Assembly (NCBI GenBank): GCA_022414725.1
Contig: CM039462.1
Coordinates: forward strand, 78,629,421 to 78,693,420
Direction: 5' to 3'
DNA length: 64,000 bases
From: Microglena sp. YARC
Lineage: Eukaryota > Chlorophyta > Chlorophyceae > Chlamydomonadales > Chlamydomonadaceae
Part shown: one piece after another, positions 1 to 12,242 of the stretch
How the letters are laid out: every line of letters begins with the position of its first letter
Position numbering within the stretch: the stretch's first letter is position 1
The notes under the pieces: generated by a model
What the model was told of the DNA's origin: nothing
Database searches by the model: none
Seen by the model: the letters and a program-made list of their open reading frames with translations, nothing else
Position numbers and translations under genes: made by a program

Positions 1-1097
1 AGTGTGTGTAGCGCTGTTAAGATCGGGGACAGCAGAACCGTCCGTGTAGTAGGAGATGTGAGATGGTAGGTGAGAAGGGAGGTTGTTGGAGGGGAAAAGG
101 TGAAGGCAAGAGGGAATGGCAGGGCAGAGGGTGGGGAGACGGGGAGTTTAAGGGGTGGGGGCGGTGGTTAACCCCTCCGGGTGGGGGGCCTGGGTGGGGG
201 GTGAGGGACGAGGGTCCGGGAGCGAGCGGAATATTTGTAGGGGGCTGCTCTCGCCCTCGCCCTCGTTGGTTTCACTTCGTACAATATCACTCTTGCATAA
301 CAGTGATAAATCAAGTGACAAACAAATGTACAACTTTGCGATACCATTGGCCAGCGTGGAAGAATTGAGCGACTCTCCTATACCCTAAGCTGCGACTATC
401 TTACACTAACGAACTTCTTCTTGCTTCCTTACTTCTTGTGGGTCCACCTCCTTATCACCGCTCACAAAATGCTAGGAGGCCTGGCAACCTGGCTTCAACG
501 CCTTCAGAGCTCGCAACTCTGGAAGGATTCTGGCAGGCCAGTCAAGCAGTCTTCCGTAGTGCAATCTGGTGTCTCCGTCGAGTACCTGCGTCTCCTGCTG
601 GAGTCCTTAGACGATGTATTAGCAGGCGCGGATACCGCAGTCTTCGTGACCAGGGCAATCCTGCCTCTTACGCTGAAGAAGCGATCGAGGTGCGAAGTAG
701 CAGTATGCTTGCTCTCCAAGTGAACTTGGACCTGAACTCCAGCAAGTAGCGCCACAAATGCGATTATTGAGCGGGTTGCAGCTTGTAGAATTAGATGGGC
801 GAGTACTTTGGCTGCAGAAAAATCCAGGCCCTCACCCGTCCCGACAAATTACCCCTGAACTGAGGTAAAATGGCCCAGGAGCTATCATACTGCAGATAGT
901 AATTCCCACCATGCTTCCGTGGACCAAGACCAAGCGGCTTGGGTAAAATAAAGAAAGCAGTACGGTAAATCGAAATCGGCCATAGACCCCCTTGCCAAGT
1001 TAGTTTTGCCATGCTTTTCTGAGACCCACTTTTAGGGTGAAAATGACATTTGCCAATACTTAATCTGGCCAATACTTAAGGCGCGTAACGGTAACCA
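1..1097. other. Unassigned sequence, no gene recognised
   Basis: The first 250 bases are G-rich and the rest is of mixed composition. Short open frames exist (for example about 438-749 on the + strand) but show no family motif, no repeat structure and no codon pattern that separates them from the overlapping frames. No RNA gene, LTR or terminal inverted repeat was seen. Confidence 0.5.
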
Positions 1098-1335
1098 ATG
1101 ATCTACATAATTATATGTCACCCCCACCCACCCGTTCACCACCCCACCTCCACCACCCCACCCACCCACCCGCACCCGATCCCACCCCACCCCAACCCAC
1201 CCAACGCCCCCAACGCCAACCACCCGCAACCCAACCCACCCACCCAACCCACAACCCCAACACACTCCACAACCCACAACCCAACTAGACTCAGCCACCC
1301 CAAACCCAACAACCTAACCCCCCATCCCAGCCTAC
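1098..1335. repeat. C-rich low-complexity tract (CCCA / CCAAC type)
   Basis: Almost every position fits short C-A words (cccaccca, ccaacccacc, ccccaacg). The long open frames crossing it on both strands encode only Pro/His/Asn/Thr or Gly/Val/Trp runs and are composition artefacts. A unique anchor follows (about 1336-1430) containing an imperfect inverted repeat built on cctgttcaggttgttaaacagg. Confidence 0.8.
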
Positions 1336-1429
1336 GACAGCCTGCACCTGTTCAGGTTGTTAAACAGGTGTTTGGGGTGGTCGACCTCACCTGTTCAATA
1401 ACTACATGTGTGACCAGATATGTATATAA

Positions 1430-3235
1430 ATAGATGCCACCCCACCCCACCCCAACCCATTCCAACCCATCCCAACAAAAACAAAACAAAAAATAAACCA
1501 AACAACAAAACACTTTGAAACCTCCAGCCCACAACCCACACCCCCTCTCCTCTCCCTCTCCCTCTCCTCTCCCTCTCCCTCTCTTTCTTCCCTCCCCCTC
1601 CCCCTCTCCCTATCCCTATCCACACGCCTCCAACCCCACACCCACACCCATCCACTCGCACACCACACCGGCCCACTCGCACACCCACACCCACCCGATC
1701 CCACACACCTCCTTGCCCCCTCCAGGCTGTACAACTTTATCCCTGCTGAGTTCACTTGCAAGACCCGATTATTACATAGCGCATGCATGGCACGCTCACC
1801 CCCACTCCACTCCAACTCCACTCCGTCGGACTCGCATCCACCATCCCACTTTCCCACTCCCACCTCCCAACTCCCACTCCCATCCCACTCCCACTCGACT
1901 CCCACTCCCACTCCCACTCCACTCCCACTCCCACTCCCCACTCCCACTCCACTCCCACTCCCACTCCCACTCCACACTCCCACTCCCACTCCACTTCCAC
2001 TCCCACTCACCACTGCCCACTCCCACTTCCACTCCCACTTCCACTCCACTCCCCACTCCCTCCCACTCCCACTCCCACTCCCCACTCCCACTCCCACTAC
2101 TCCCATCCCACTCCGCTCCAAAAAACACCCACCCACTCCCACACCCACAAGCATCCACTCACCCACCCACACCCACCCACTCCCCGCTCCCACAGCCACC
2201 CACACCCTCACCACAACCATCCACTCACCCACTCCACACGCCACCCACTCCCTCCAACACCCACCCACACCGGCCTCACCCACAACCATCCAACTCACCA
2301 CCACCCCACCCACTCCGCTCCAACACCCACCGCACTCCCCACCAATCCCCACTCAACCATCAGTCCACTCACCCACCCACTCACCCACCCACTCCCGCTC
2401 CAACACACCCACCCACTCCCACACCCACAACCATCCACAGTCCCCCCACACCACACCCATACTCCTCCGCTCCAAACCCACCCACTCACCACACCCCACA
2501 CCACAACCACTCCCCCACCCACCCACCCACTCCCCACCCTCACCCAATCACTCCCACAACAACCTTATTGCCCCCGTTCAGGCTGCAATGATTTCATCCG
2601 TCACCACCCCACCACCCCACACCCTATCCCCCTTCCCTCCCACTCCCACTTCCGCTCACCCACACTACTCCACAACCCACAACCATCCACTCAACCACGC
2701 GCACACCACGCCTACCCACTCCCGCTCCAACACCCCAGACCCACGTCCCACACCCAGCAACCATCCACTCCCCCCTCCCACACCGCACTCACTCCCTCTC
2801 CAACACCCATGCCTCTCCCACAACAACAACCACCCATCCCCGACCCAAACCCTCCACTCCCGCTCAACACCCACCCACTCCCACAGTTCTTGCATCTACA
2901 ACTATCCCCTCCCCGTCCGCACACCACTCACTCCCGCTTTCAAGCACCCACCCACTCCCCACACCCACAACCACCAACTCCCCCCACCCACACACACGCC
3001 ACTCCCGCTTTAACACACACACCACCATCCGTTCCCGACACCTCACACCCACCCACACCCGCTCCAACTCCCACGCCACTCCCGCACCCACAACCATCCA
3101 CTCCCCCATCCCTGCCCCACCCACCCACCCCCGCTCCGCACTTCCCCACTCCCACTCCCCACTTCCGTTCATATCCCACCCACACCGACCACTGACCCAC
3201 CCACTCCCGACACACCTCCTTGCCCCCCGTCCAAG
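1430..3235. repeat. CACTCC / CCCACT pyrimidine-biased minisatellite
   Basis: This is a long array of C/T/A words, mainly the hexamer cactcc and variants such as ccactccca. It is purest between about 1850 and 2110. Short conserved non-repeat anchors interrupt it: an anchor at about 1705-1795 (tgtacaactttatccctgctgag, then gacccgattattacatag) recurs at about 3210-3305, and a weaker version lies at about 2565-2600. The recurrence suggests segmental duplication of array plus anchor. Open frames of up to 470 codons here are Pro/His/Ser/Thr repeats and are not called as genes. Confidence 0.85.
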
Positions 3236-3311
3236 GCTCTATACGACTTCATCCCTGCCGAGAGTTCACTGCAGACCCGATTATTACATAGTGGCATGCA
3301 TGGCAAGTGCT

Positions 3312-4105
3312 CTCCTTCTACGACCTGATCAATCAGATTGTGCACCAAGCTGAAGGTAAGTGGGCCAACATTTGTGTTTCATTTATTTTAATTCATTATT
3401 CATTCATTCATTTCATTCATCTCATTTCATTCATTCATATCATTAATTCATTCATTTCATTCATGTCATTCATTCATTCATTCATTCCATTCATTCATTC
3501 CAATTATATTGTTTATTTTTATTTTATCCGATCAGATCAGATTGTTAACCAAGCCCCATTGTAAGTCAGTCAAATCGTTTTTATTTATGTTTTCATTTAT
3601 TTTTTAATTCTTTATTTAAATATTTTATCTGATCAATCAGATAGTCCAACCAAGCCAAGCTAAAAGTGGTAAATCGTTTTTATTTATTAATTTATTTACT
3701 TATTTATTTAATTAATTCATTAATTAATTTTTGATATCTGATCAATCAGATAGTCAACCAAGCCCAAGGTAAGTGGTTCAAGACGTTTTTATTTTATTGA
3801 CCAGAATTTTCACAATCAACGATAGTGCAGATGCATGGCAGGGCTTCCTTCTACGACCTCATCAATCAGATAGTCAACCAAGCTGAAGGTAAGTGGTCAA
3901 GTGGGTCAATCGTTTTTATTTATAACTATTAATTATTAATTAATAAATCAATAAATCAATGAATTACTTATATCTGATCAATCAGATAGAGCACCAAGCT
4001 GAAGGTAAGTTGGTCAATAATTATATTTGATTTACTTTTTAATTTATTTTTTTCTAGGCCGATCAATCAGATAGTCAAGCAAGACCAAGGTAAGTGGGCC
4101 AACAT
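3312..4105 (+). repeat. Seven tandem exon-like modules, most ending in a splice-donor-like GTAAG
   Basis: About seven copies of a roughly 45-bp core are separated by AT-rich spacers of variable length (attcattcattc, tttatttattta). The core reads tatctgatcaatcagata followed by gtcaaccaagctgaag and then usually gtaagtgg. The first part is an 8+8 inverted repeat (tatctgat/atcagata). Cores lie near 3318, 3525, 3625, 3738, 3850, 3970 and 4060. The best copies (3315-3365 and 3845-3900) would encode FYDLINQIVHQAEG before the GTAAG. This could be an amplified exon/donor unit or simply a minisatellite; no matching acceptor-exon structure was found. Confidence 0.6.
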
Positions 4106-5556
4106 GTGCATTTTTATTTCTTTCTATCTTTTCTTTCTTTCTTATCTTTTCTTTCTTTCTTTCCTTTCTTTCTCTCTTTCTTTCTCTCTTTCTTTTCTTT
4201 CTTTCTCTCTTTCTCAGCTCTTTCTTTCTTTCTTTCGTTCTTTCGTTCTTATCTTTCTTTCTTTCGTTTCGTTCTTTTCTTTCTTTCGTCGTCTCTTTCG
4301 TTCTTTGTCGTTCTTTCGTTCTTTTCGTTCTTTTTCCGTTCTTTTGTCGTTCTTTTCGATTCTTTCTTTCCGTTCTTTTTCGTTTTCGTTCTTTCCTTTC
4401 GTTCTTTCTTTCGTTCTTTTTCTTTTTCCTTTTCGTTCTTCCTTTCGTTCTTTCGGTTTCGTTCTTTCTTTCGTTTCTTTTTCTTTTCTTTTCGTTCTTT
4501 TTTCGTTTTTTATGTCGTTCTTTTTTGTCGTTCTTTCTTTCTTATTCCGTTCTTTCGTTCCTTCAAACTCTCTTCCTCTTTCGTTCTTTCTTTCGTTTCT
4601 TATCGTTCTTTCTTCCCGTTCGGGTTTCTTTTCCCTTCGTTCTTTTCGTTCTTCGTTCTTTCTTTCCGTTCTTTCCCTCTTTCCGTTTCTTTCTTTTCGT
4701 TCTTCTTCTTCTTTCGTTCTTCTTCTTTCGTTTTCCTTTCCGTTCTTTTTTCGCTTCTTTATTATCCGTTGCTTTCTTTCCGTCTATTTCTTTTGTTTCT
4801 TTCCTTTCGTTCTTATCTTTTTCTTTCTTTCGTTCTTTCTTCGTTTCTTTCGTTCTTTCTTTCTTTCTTCGTTCTTATATTTTCTTATTCTTTCTCCTTT
4901 CTTACCTTCTTTCGTTTTTCTTTCGTGCCTTCTCTTTCGTTCTTTATCTTTCGTTCTTTTTTTCGTTCTTTTTTTTGTCTTTCGTTCTTGTTTTCGTTCC
5001 TTTTCTTTCCGTTCTTTACTTTTACGTTCCTTTTCGTTTCTTCGTTCTTTCTTTCGTTTTTCTTTGTTCTTCTTTCGCTTCTTTTCTTTCGTTCTTTCTT
5101 TTCGTTCTTTCTTTCTTAGTCTCTCGTTCTTTCTTCCTTTGTTTCTTATCCGTTCTTTTATCTTTCGTTCTTTTCTTCTGTGTCTTTTCTTTTCGGTTCT
5201 TTCCTTTTTTCGTGTTCTTATCCTTTCTCTTTCTCGTGATCTTTCTTTCGTTCTTTCTTTTCTTCTCCTTCATTTCTTTCGTTCTTATATTTCTTTCCGT
5301 TCTTTCTCTTTCGTTCTTGTTCTTCTTTCCGTTTTTTTTTTCTTTCGTTCTCTTTTTTTTTTCGTCTTTCTCTTTCGTTTCTTCTAATCTTTCTTTTGTC
5401 TTTTCTTTTCTTTTTTCTTTTTTCGTTCTTTTGTCTTTTCGTTCCTTGTTTCTTTCTTGCTTTCGTCCTTTCTTTCGTTCCTTTATCTTTCGTTCTTTTT
5501 CTTTCTTTCGTTCTTTTTTCTTGTCTTTCTTTCCCTTTTCTTTTCTTTCGTTCTTG
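4106..5556. repeat. TTTC / TTCG polypyrimidine microsatellite
   Basis: This is an almost pure pyrimidine strand made of tttc, ttcgttc and tttcgttctttc words, with occasional a or g. All long frames through it encode Phe/Ser/Leu/Arg on the + strand or Lys/Glu/Arg on the - strand and are artefacts. It runs directly into the assembly gap. Confidence 0.9.
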
Positions 5557-6556
5557 NNNNNNNNNNNNNNNNNNNNNNNNNNNNNNNNNNNNNNNNNNNN
5601 NNNNNNNNNNNNNNNNNNNNNNNNNNNNNNNNNNNNNNNNNNNNNNNNNNNNNNNNNNNNNNNNNNNNNNNNNNNNNNNNNNNNNNNNNNNNNNNNNNNN
5701 NNNNNNNNNNNNNNNNNNNNNNNNNNNNNNNNNNNNNNNNNNNNNNNNNNNNNNNNNNNNNNNNNNNNNNNNNNNNNNNNNNNNNNNNNNNNNNNNNNNN
5801 NNNNNNNNNNNNNNNNNNNNNNNNNNNNNNNNNNNNNNNNNNNNNNNNNNNNNNNNNNNNNNNNNNNNNNNNNNNNNNNNNNNNNNNNNNNNNNNNNNNN
5901 NNNNNNNNNNNNNNNNNNNNNNNNNNNNNNNNNNNNNNNNNNNNNNNNNNNNNNNNNNNNNNNNNNNNNNNNNNNNNNNNNNNNNNNNNNNNNNNNNNNN
6001 NNNNNNNNNNNNNNNNNNNNNNNNNNNNNNNNNNNNNNNNNNNNNNNNNNNNNNNNNNNNNNNNNNNNNNNNNNNNNNNNNNNNNNNNNNNNNNNNNNNN
6101 NNNNNNNNNNNNNNNNNNNNNNNNNNNNNNNNNNNNNNNNNNNNNNNNNNNNNNNNNNNNNNNNNNNNNNNNNNNNNNNNNNNNNNNNNNNNNNNNNNNN
6201 NNNNNNNNNNNNNNNNNNNNNNNNNNNNNNNNNNNNNNNNNNNNNNNNNNNNNNNNNNNNNNNNNNNNNNNNNNNNNNNNNNNNNNNNNNNNNNNNNNNN
6301 NNNNNNNNNNNNNNNNNNNNNNNNNNNNNNNNNNNNNNNNNNNNNNNNNNNNNNNNNNNNNNNNNNNNNNNNNNNNNNNNNNNNNNNNNNNNNNNNNNNN
6401 NNNNNNNNNNNNNNNNNNNNNNNNNNNNNNNNNNNNNNNNNNNNNNNNNNNNNNNNNNNNNNNNNNNNNNNNNNNNNNNNNNNNNNNNNNNNNNNNNNNN
6501 NNNNNNNNNNNNNNNNNNNNNNNNNNNNNNNNNNNNNNNNNNNNNNNNNNNNNNNN
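5557..6556. other. Assembly gap, exactly 1000 N
   Basis: There are 1000 consecutive N. The round number suggests a placeholder gap rather than a measured distance, placed between a polypyrimidine microsatellite and a satellite array, both of which are difficult to assemble. Confidence 0.98.
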
Positions 6557-9500
6557 TATTGAGTTGCGTTGGGCTTGCAGGCGGCATCATAGATGGGTGT
6601 TGTTCGGTTATGTATTACTCTAACAACTAGAGATGATATTGGTGTGATGAAGTTAGTTGGCTGGGCTGCATCCATCAGGATGTTGTTCGTTATTTATTGG
6701 TACTTAAACACTGTATGAGATTTGAGTGAGTTGGTGGTGTTGATGATGAATGGTTTGTGCTTGGGCTGCATATTCAGGTATGTGTTGTTCTTATGTATAC
6801 TACTATTGCACGGAGTCTTAGCAGATTATATTTGGTGTATGAAGGGCTGGCTTGGGTTCTGGCACCACACTCACCATGGTACTTAATTGGAGTACTACGC
6901 CTCACTTGAATGAGATTGCACTAGAGATGATATTTGTGATGAAAGTTGGCTGGGCTGCAAACCATCAGGGATGTTGTTCTTATGTATTAACTATAAAACT
7001 AAATGATATTTGTGATGAAAGTGGCTTGGGCTGGCACCTCATCGGATGTTGTTCTTATGTATTACTATAACAACTAGAGATGATATTTATGATGAAGGGT
7101 GGCTTGGGCTGCACCTCAGCGATGTTGTTCTATGTATTATATAAACAAATAGAGATGATATTTGTGAATGAAAGTTGGCTTGGAGGCTGCACCATCAGGA
7201 TGTTGTTCTTATGTATTACTATAACAACTAGAGATGATATTTGTGATGAAAGTTGGCTTGGGCTGCACCATCAGGATGTTGTTCTTAATGTTACTCTAAC
7301 AACTAGAATGATATTTGTGAGAAAGTTGGCTTGGGCTGCACCATCAGGATGTTGTTCTTATGGTATTACTAATAACAACTAGAGATGATATTTGTGATGA
7401 AGTTGGCTTGGGCTGCACCATCAGGATGTTGTTCTTATGTATTACTTATAACAACTAGAGATGATATTGGTGATGAAAGTTGGCTTGGGCTGCACCATCC
7501 CACGGATGTTGTTGTTCTTCTGTATTACTATAACAACAGAGATGAAATTGGTGGATGAAGGGTGGACTTGGGCTGCACATCAGATTGTTCTTATGTATAC
7601 TATAAACAACTAGAGATGATATTGGTGATGAGGGTGGCTGGGCCTGCACCATAAGGAGTTGTTCTTAATGTATTACTATAGCAACAGAAATGAGCTTCTG
7701 TTGAAAGTTGGCTAGGCTGCACATCAGGATGTTGTTCTTATGTATTACCTACAACTAGAGAGATATTGGGTGATGAAAGTGGCTTGGGCTGCACCACCAT
7801 CAGGATTGTTCTTTGTATTACTCTAACAACCAGAGTGAATATTTGGTGATGAAAGTTGGCTTGGGCTGCACCATCCGGATGTTGTTCTTTATTGTATTAC
7901 TATCACAACTAGAGATGATATTTGTGATGACAGTTGCTGGGTCTGCACATCAGGATGTGTTCTTATGTATACTCTAACAACAGAGATGATATTGGTGAAT
8001 GTAAGGTGGTTGGGCTTGCCACCATCAGGATGTTTGTTTCTTTATGTATTACTATAACAACTAGAGGATGATATTTGGGATGAAGTTGGCTTGGGCTGCA
8101 CCATCAAGGATGTTGTTCTTAATGTATTTACTAAAACAACTAGAGATGATATTGGTGATGAGGGTGGCTTGGGCTGCACATCAGGATAATTGTTCTTATG
8201 TATTACTCTAACAACTAGAGATGATATTGGTGATCAGAAAGTTGGCTTGGGCTGGCACATCAGGGTTGTTCTTATGTATTACTATAAAACACTAAGATCA
8301 ATATTGGTGATGAAGGGTGGCTTGGCTGCACATCAGGATTTGTTCTTATGTATTACTATAAGCAACTGAGAGATGTTATTTGTGAATGAAGTTGGGCTTG
8401 GGCTTTCACCATCAGGATGTTGTTTTATGTATACTATAACAACTAGAGATGATATTTGTGATGAAAGTTGGGCTTGGGCTGCACCATCAGGATGTGTTCT
8501 TATGTATTACTATAGCAATAGAGATGATATTGGTGATGAAGGGGTGCTTGGCTGCACCACACCCAAAAATCAAGATGTTTTCTTATGTATTACTCTAACA
8601 ACTAGAGATGATATTTGTGATGAAAGTTTGCTTGGGCTGCGTCCATCAGTATGATTTGTATTAACTTATAACATACCTAAGAGTGAATATTATCATTGTG
8701 ATGAAAGTATGGCTGAGCCAAGTGCAGGATGTTTTGTTACCTGTATTAGCTGATAGCTACAGACTAGGAGATGTTTAATTTTGTGATGAATAGTGGGCTT
8801 GGGCTGACGAACTGGCACCACGAGATGTTGTTCTTATATTTACGTAATAACAACTACAGCTGATATTTGGTGATAAGTACGAGCTTGGGCTGCACCATCA
8901 GGATGTTGTTCTTATGTATTACTATAACAACTAGAGATGATATTGGTGATGAAGGGTGGCTTGGGCTGCACCATCAGGATGTTGTTCTTATGTATTACTA
9001 TAACAAATAAGAGAATGATATTGGTGATGAAGGGTGGCTTGGGCTGCACCATCAGGATGTTGTTCTTATGTATTACTATAGCAACTAGAAATGAAGCTTC
9101 TGTTGAAAGTTGGCTAGGGCTGCACCATCAGGATGTTGTTCTTATGTATTACTCTAACAACTAGAGATGATATTGGGATGAAAGTTGGCTTGGGCGCACC
9201 ACTCAGGATGTTGTTCTTATGTATTACTATAACAACCAGAGATGATATTGGTGATGAAAGTTGGCTTGGGCTGCACCATCAGGATGTTGTTCTTATGTAT
9301 TACCTACAAGTCTAGAGATGATATTTGTGATGGACAGTTTGGGCTTGGGCTGCACCATCAGGATGTTGTCTTATGTATTACTCTACAAACTAGAGATGAT
9401 ATTGGTGATGAAGGGTGCTGGCTGCACATCAGGACATGTTGTTCTTATGTATTACTATAACGAACTAGAGATGATATTTGTGATGAAAGTTGGCTTGGGC

Positions 9501-11245
9501 TGCTGCACCAATCAGGATGTTGTTCTTATTATTACTTAGACAACTAGAGATGAATATGGTGATGAAGGGTGGCTTGGGTGGCACATCAGGATATTGTTCT
9601 ATGTATTACTCTAACAATAGAGATGATATGGATGAAAGTTGCTTGGCTGCACCAATCAAGAGATGTTGTCTTATGTATTACTATACACTAGAGATGATAT
9701 TGGTGATGAGGGTGGCTTGGGCGCACACATCAGGATGTTGTTCTATTGTATTACTAAACAACTAGAGATGAATATTTGGTGATCGAAGGGTGGTTGGGCT
9801 GGCACCATCAGGATGTTGTTCTTATGTATTACATAACAACTCAGACATGATATTTGTGATGAAAGTTGGCTTGGGCTGCAACCATCAGGATGTTGTTCTT
9901 ATGTATTACTCTAACAACTAGAGAATGATATTTGTGATGAAAGTTGGCTTGGGCTGCACCATCAGGATGTTGTTCTTATGTATTACTATAAGGTGGCATG
10001 GATTACAACTAGAGATGATATTTGTGATGAAAGTTGGCTTGGGCTGGGCACCATCAAGGATTTTCTTTATGTATTACTATAACAACTAGAGATGATATTG
10101 GTGAGTGAAGGGTGGCTTGGCTGGCACCATCAGGATGTTGTTCTTATGTATTACTCTAACAACTAGAGATGATATTGGTGATGAAAGTTGGCTTGGGCTG
10201 CACCATCAGGATGTTGTTCTTATGTATTACTCTAACAACTAGGAGATGATATTTGTGATGAAAGTTGGCTTGGGCTGGCAGCCATCGAGGATGGTTATTC
10301 TTAAGTATACTATATACATAGAGATGATATGTGGTGATAGGGTGGCTTGGGCTGCACCATCAGGATGTTGTTCTTATGTTTATCTCTAACAACTAGACAT
10401 GAAGCTTCTTGTTGAAAGTTGGCTGGCTGCACATCAGGAATGTTGTTCTTATGTATTACTCTAAACAACCTTAAGAAGATGAAAAATATTTTGTGAAAAT
10501 GAAAAGTTGGCTTGGCTGCACCATCAGGAATGTTGTTCTTATGTATTACTCATAACAATCTAGAAGATGATATTGGTGATGAAAGTTGCTTAGGGCTGGC
10601 ACATCAGGATGGGGTTGTTCTTAATGTATTCTATACACACGCAGAGATGATATTGGTGATGAAAAAGTTCTGGGCTGGCACCATCAGCCACTGTGTTCTT
10701 ATGTATTACTCTAAGCACTAGAGATGATATTGGTGATGACAGTTGTCTTGGGCTGCACATCAAGGATGTTGTTTCTTATGTATTAGCTCTAAAAAACTAG
10801 AGATGATATTGGTGATGAAGTTAGCTTGGGCTGCACCATCGGACGGGTGTGTTTCTTATGTATTACTATACAACTAGAGATGATATTGGTGATTGAAGGG
10901 TGCTTGGCTTCACCGATCAGGATTTTTCTTATGTATACTTACTGCTAACAACTAGAGATGTTATTTGTGATGAAAGTTGGCTTGGGCTGCACCATCAGGA
11001 TGTTGTTCTTATGTATTACTATAACAACTAGAGATGATATTGGTGATGAAGGTTGGCTTGGGCTGCACCATCAGGTGTTGTTCCTTATGTATTACTCTAA
11101 CAACTAGAGATGATATTGGTGATGAAGGGTGGCTTGGGCTTCACCATCAGGATGTTGTTCTTATGTATTACTATAACAACTAAGAGGGATGGATATTGGT
11201 GATGAAGGGTGGCTTGGGCTGCAGCATGAGGATTGTTTTTTGCGT
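6557..11245 (+). repeat. 76-bp satellite array, about sixty units
   Basis: The array repeats a unit beginning agatgatatttgtgatgaaa and continuing gttggcttgggctgcacc, atcaggatgttgttcttatg, tattactataacaactag. I count 76 bases in a clean unit (for example around 9240-9320). The 4.7-kb array therefore holds about sixty copies. Units differ by gatattGgt versus gatattTgt, actCtaac versus actAtaac, and by many one-base insertions or deletions. Local higher-order variants exist, such as the atgaagcttctgttgaaag form near 7690, 9095 and 10390. Short open frames along the array are phase artefacts. Confidence 0.93.
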
Positions 11246-11870
11246 TTTGGTATTATTAACACTAGATATTAATTGGTTATTAAACACTAGAGATTAAGTT
11301 GTTATTAACACTGAGAGATAATTGTTATAAACACTAGAGATTAATTGTTATAAACACTAGAGATTAATTATCATAAACACTAGAGATTTAATTGTTATTA
11401 ACACAGAGATTATGTTATTAACACTAGAGATTAATTGTCTATAATAACACTAGAGATTAATTGTTATAAAACACTGGAGATTAATTGTTATAAACACTAG
11501 AGATTAATGTTATAAAACACTAGAGATTAATTGTTATTAATCACTAGAGATTAATTGTTAAACACTAGAGATTAATTGTTATAGAACACTACAAGAGATT
11601 AATGGCTATAACTAGAAGATTAATTGTTATATAACACTAGAGATTAATTGTTATAAAAACACTAAGAGATTAAGTTATAAACACTAGAGATTAATTTTTA
11701 TAAACACTAGAGATTAAATTGTATATAAACAGCTAGAGATTAAGATAACACTAAGATTTATTGTTCTCCCAACATAGAGATTAATTGTTATACACACTAG
11801 AGATTAATTGTTATAAACACTAGAGATAAATCATAATATAGTTATAATTGTTATAAACACTAGAGATGAA
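11246..11870 (+). repeat. 23-bp AT-rich satellite
   Basis: The unit is cactagagattaattgttat plus aaa, repeated about 27 times with variable a/t runs. It starts where the 76-bp array ends and shares the word actagagat with that unit's boundary. Confidence 0.9.
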
Positions 11871-12242
11871 TTGTGAATTGTGAATTGTGAATTGTGTGTT
11901 GTGAGGTGGGTGGGTGGGGGGGGGCTCATCTAATCGCCTAGTGCTGACGCTGGGGTCGATTTCTGTGTGTGGGGTGAAGGTGGGGGGGAAAGGGGGGGAG
12001 GGTTCATATAAACTGTCCAGTACTGATGCTGGGCTTGATTACTGTGTGTGGGTGTGTGTGTGTGTGTGGGTGGGTGGGGGTGGGGGTGGGGGGGCGGGAG
12101 GGGGGATGGGGGCTTCATCTAATCGTTCATACTGATGCGGAGCTCTCTTTTCTGTATGTTGGGTGGTGGGTGGGGATTGGGGTGGGGTGGGTAGGGTTTA
12201 GTGGGGGGAGTATCGAGGGCGGGGGGGGGGGGGGGGGGGGGG
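11871..12242 (+). repeat. gtgaatt heptamer run followed by three degenerate ~100-bp GT/G-rich units
   Basis: A short run of gtgaatt leads into three units. Each contains a tcatctaatcg- or tcatataaactg-like start, then a tactgatgctgggcttgattactgtgtgtg-like core, then a G-rich tail (near 11926, 12005 and 12113). The last unit ends in a run of more than 20 G at about 12218-12241. Confidence 0.7.

Noticed and set aside
1515..3195. Open frames of 358, 408 and 470 codons on the + strand
   Set aside because: They are translations of C/T/A minisatellite in several phases at once (Pro/His/Ser/Thr only). No codon bias or motif.
1098..3235. Telomeric repeat
   Set aside because: Units are CCCA, CCAAC and CACTCC mixtures, not a uniform telomere hexamer or heptamer, and the array is internal.
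3312..4105. CRISPR-like array
   Set aside because: Repeats with variable spacers are present, but spacers are AT-rich simple sequence of unequal length, the setting is eukaryotic, and no cas gene exists.
4094..6675. Long Phe/Ser and Lys/Glu frames, some crossing the N gap
   Set aside because: Polypyrimidine repeat and placeholder N; not coding.
6852..10721. Short frames such as MLFLCITITTRDD repeated along the 76-bp satellite
   Set aside because: They recur in step with the satellite unit and shift phase with indels; no sign of selection on the protein.
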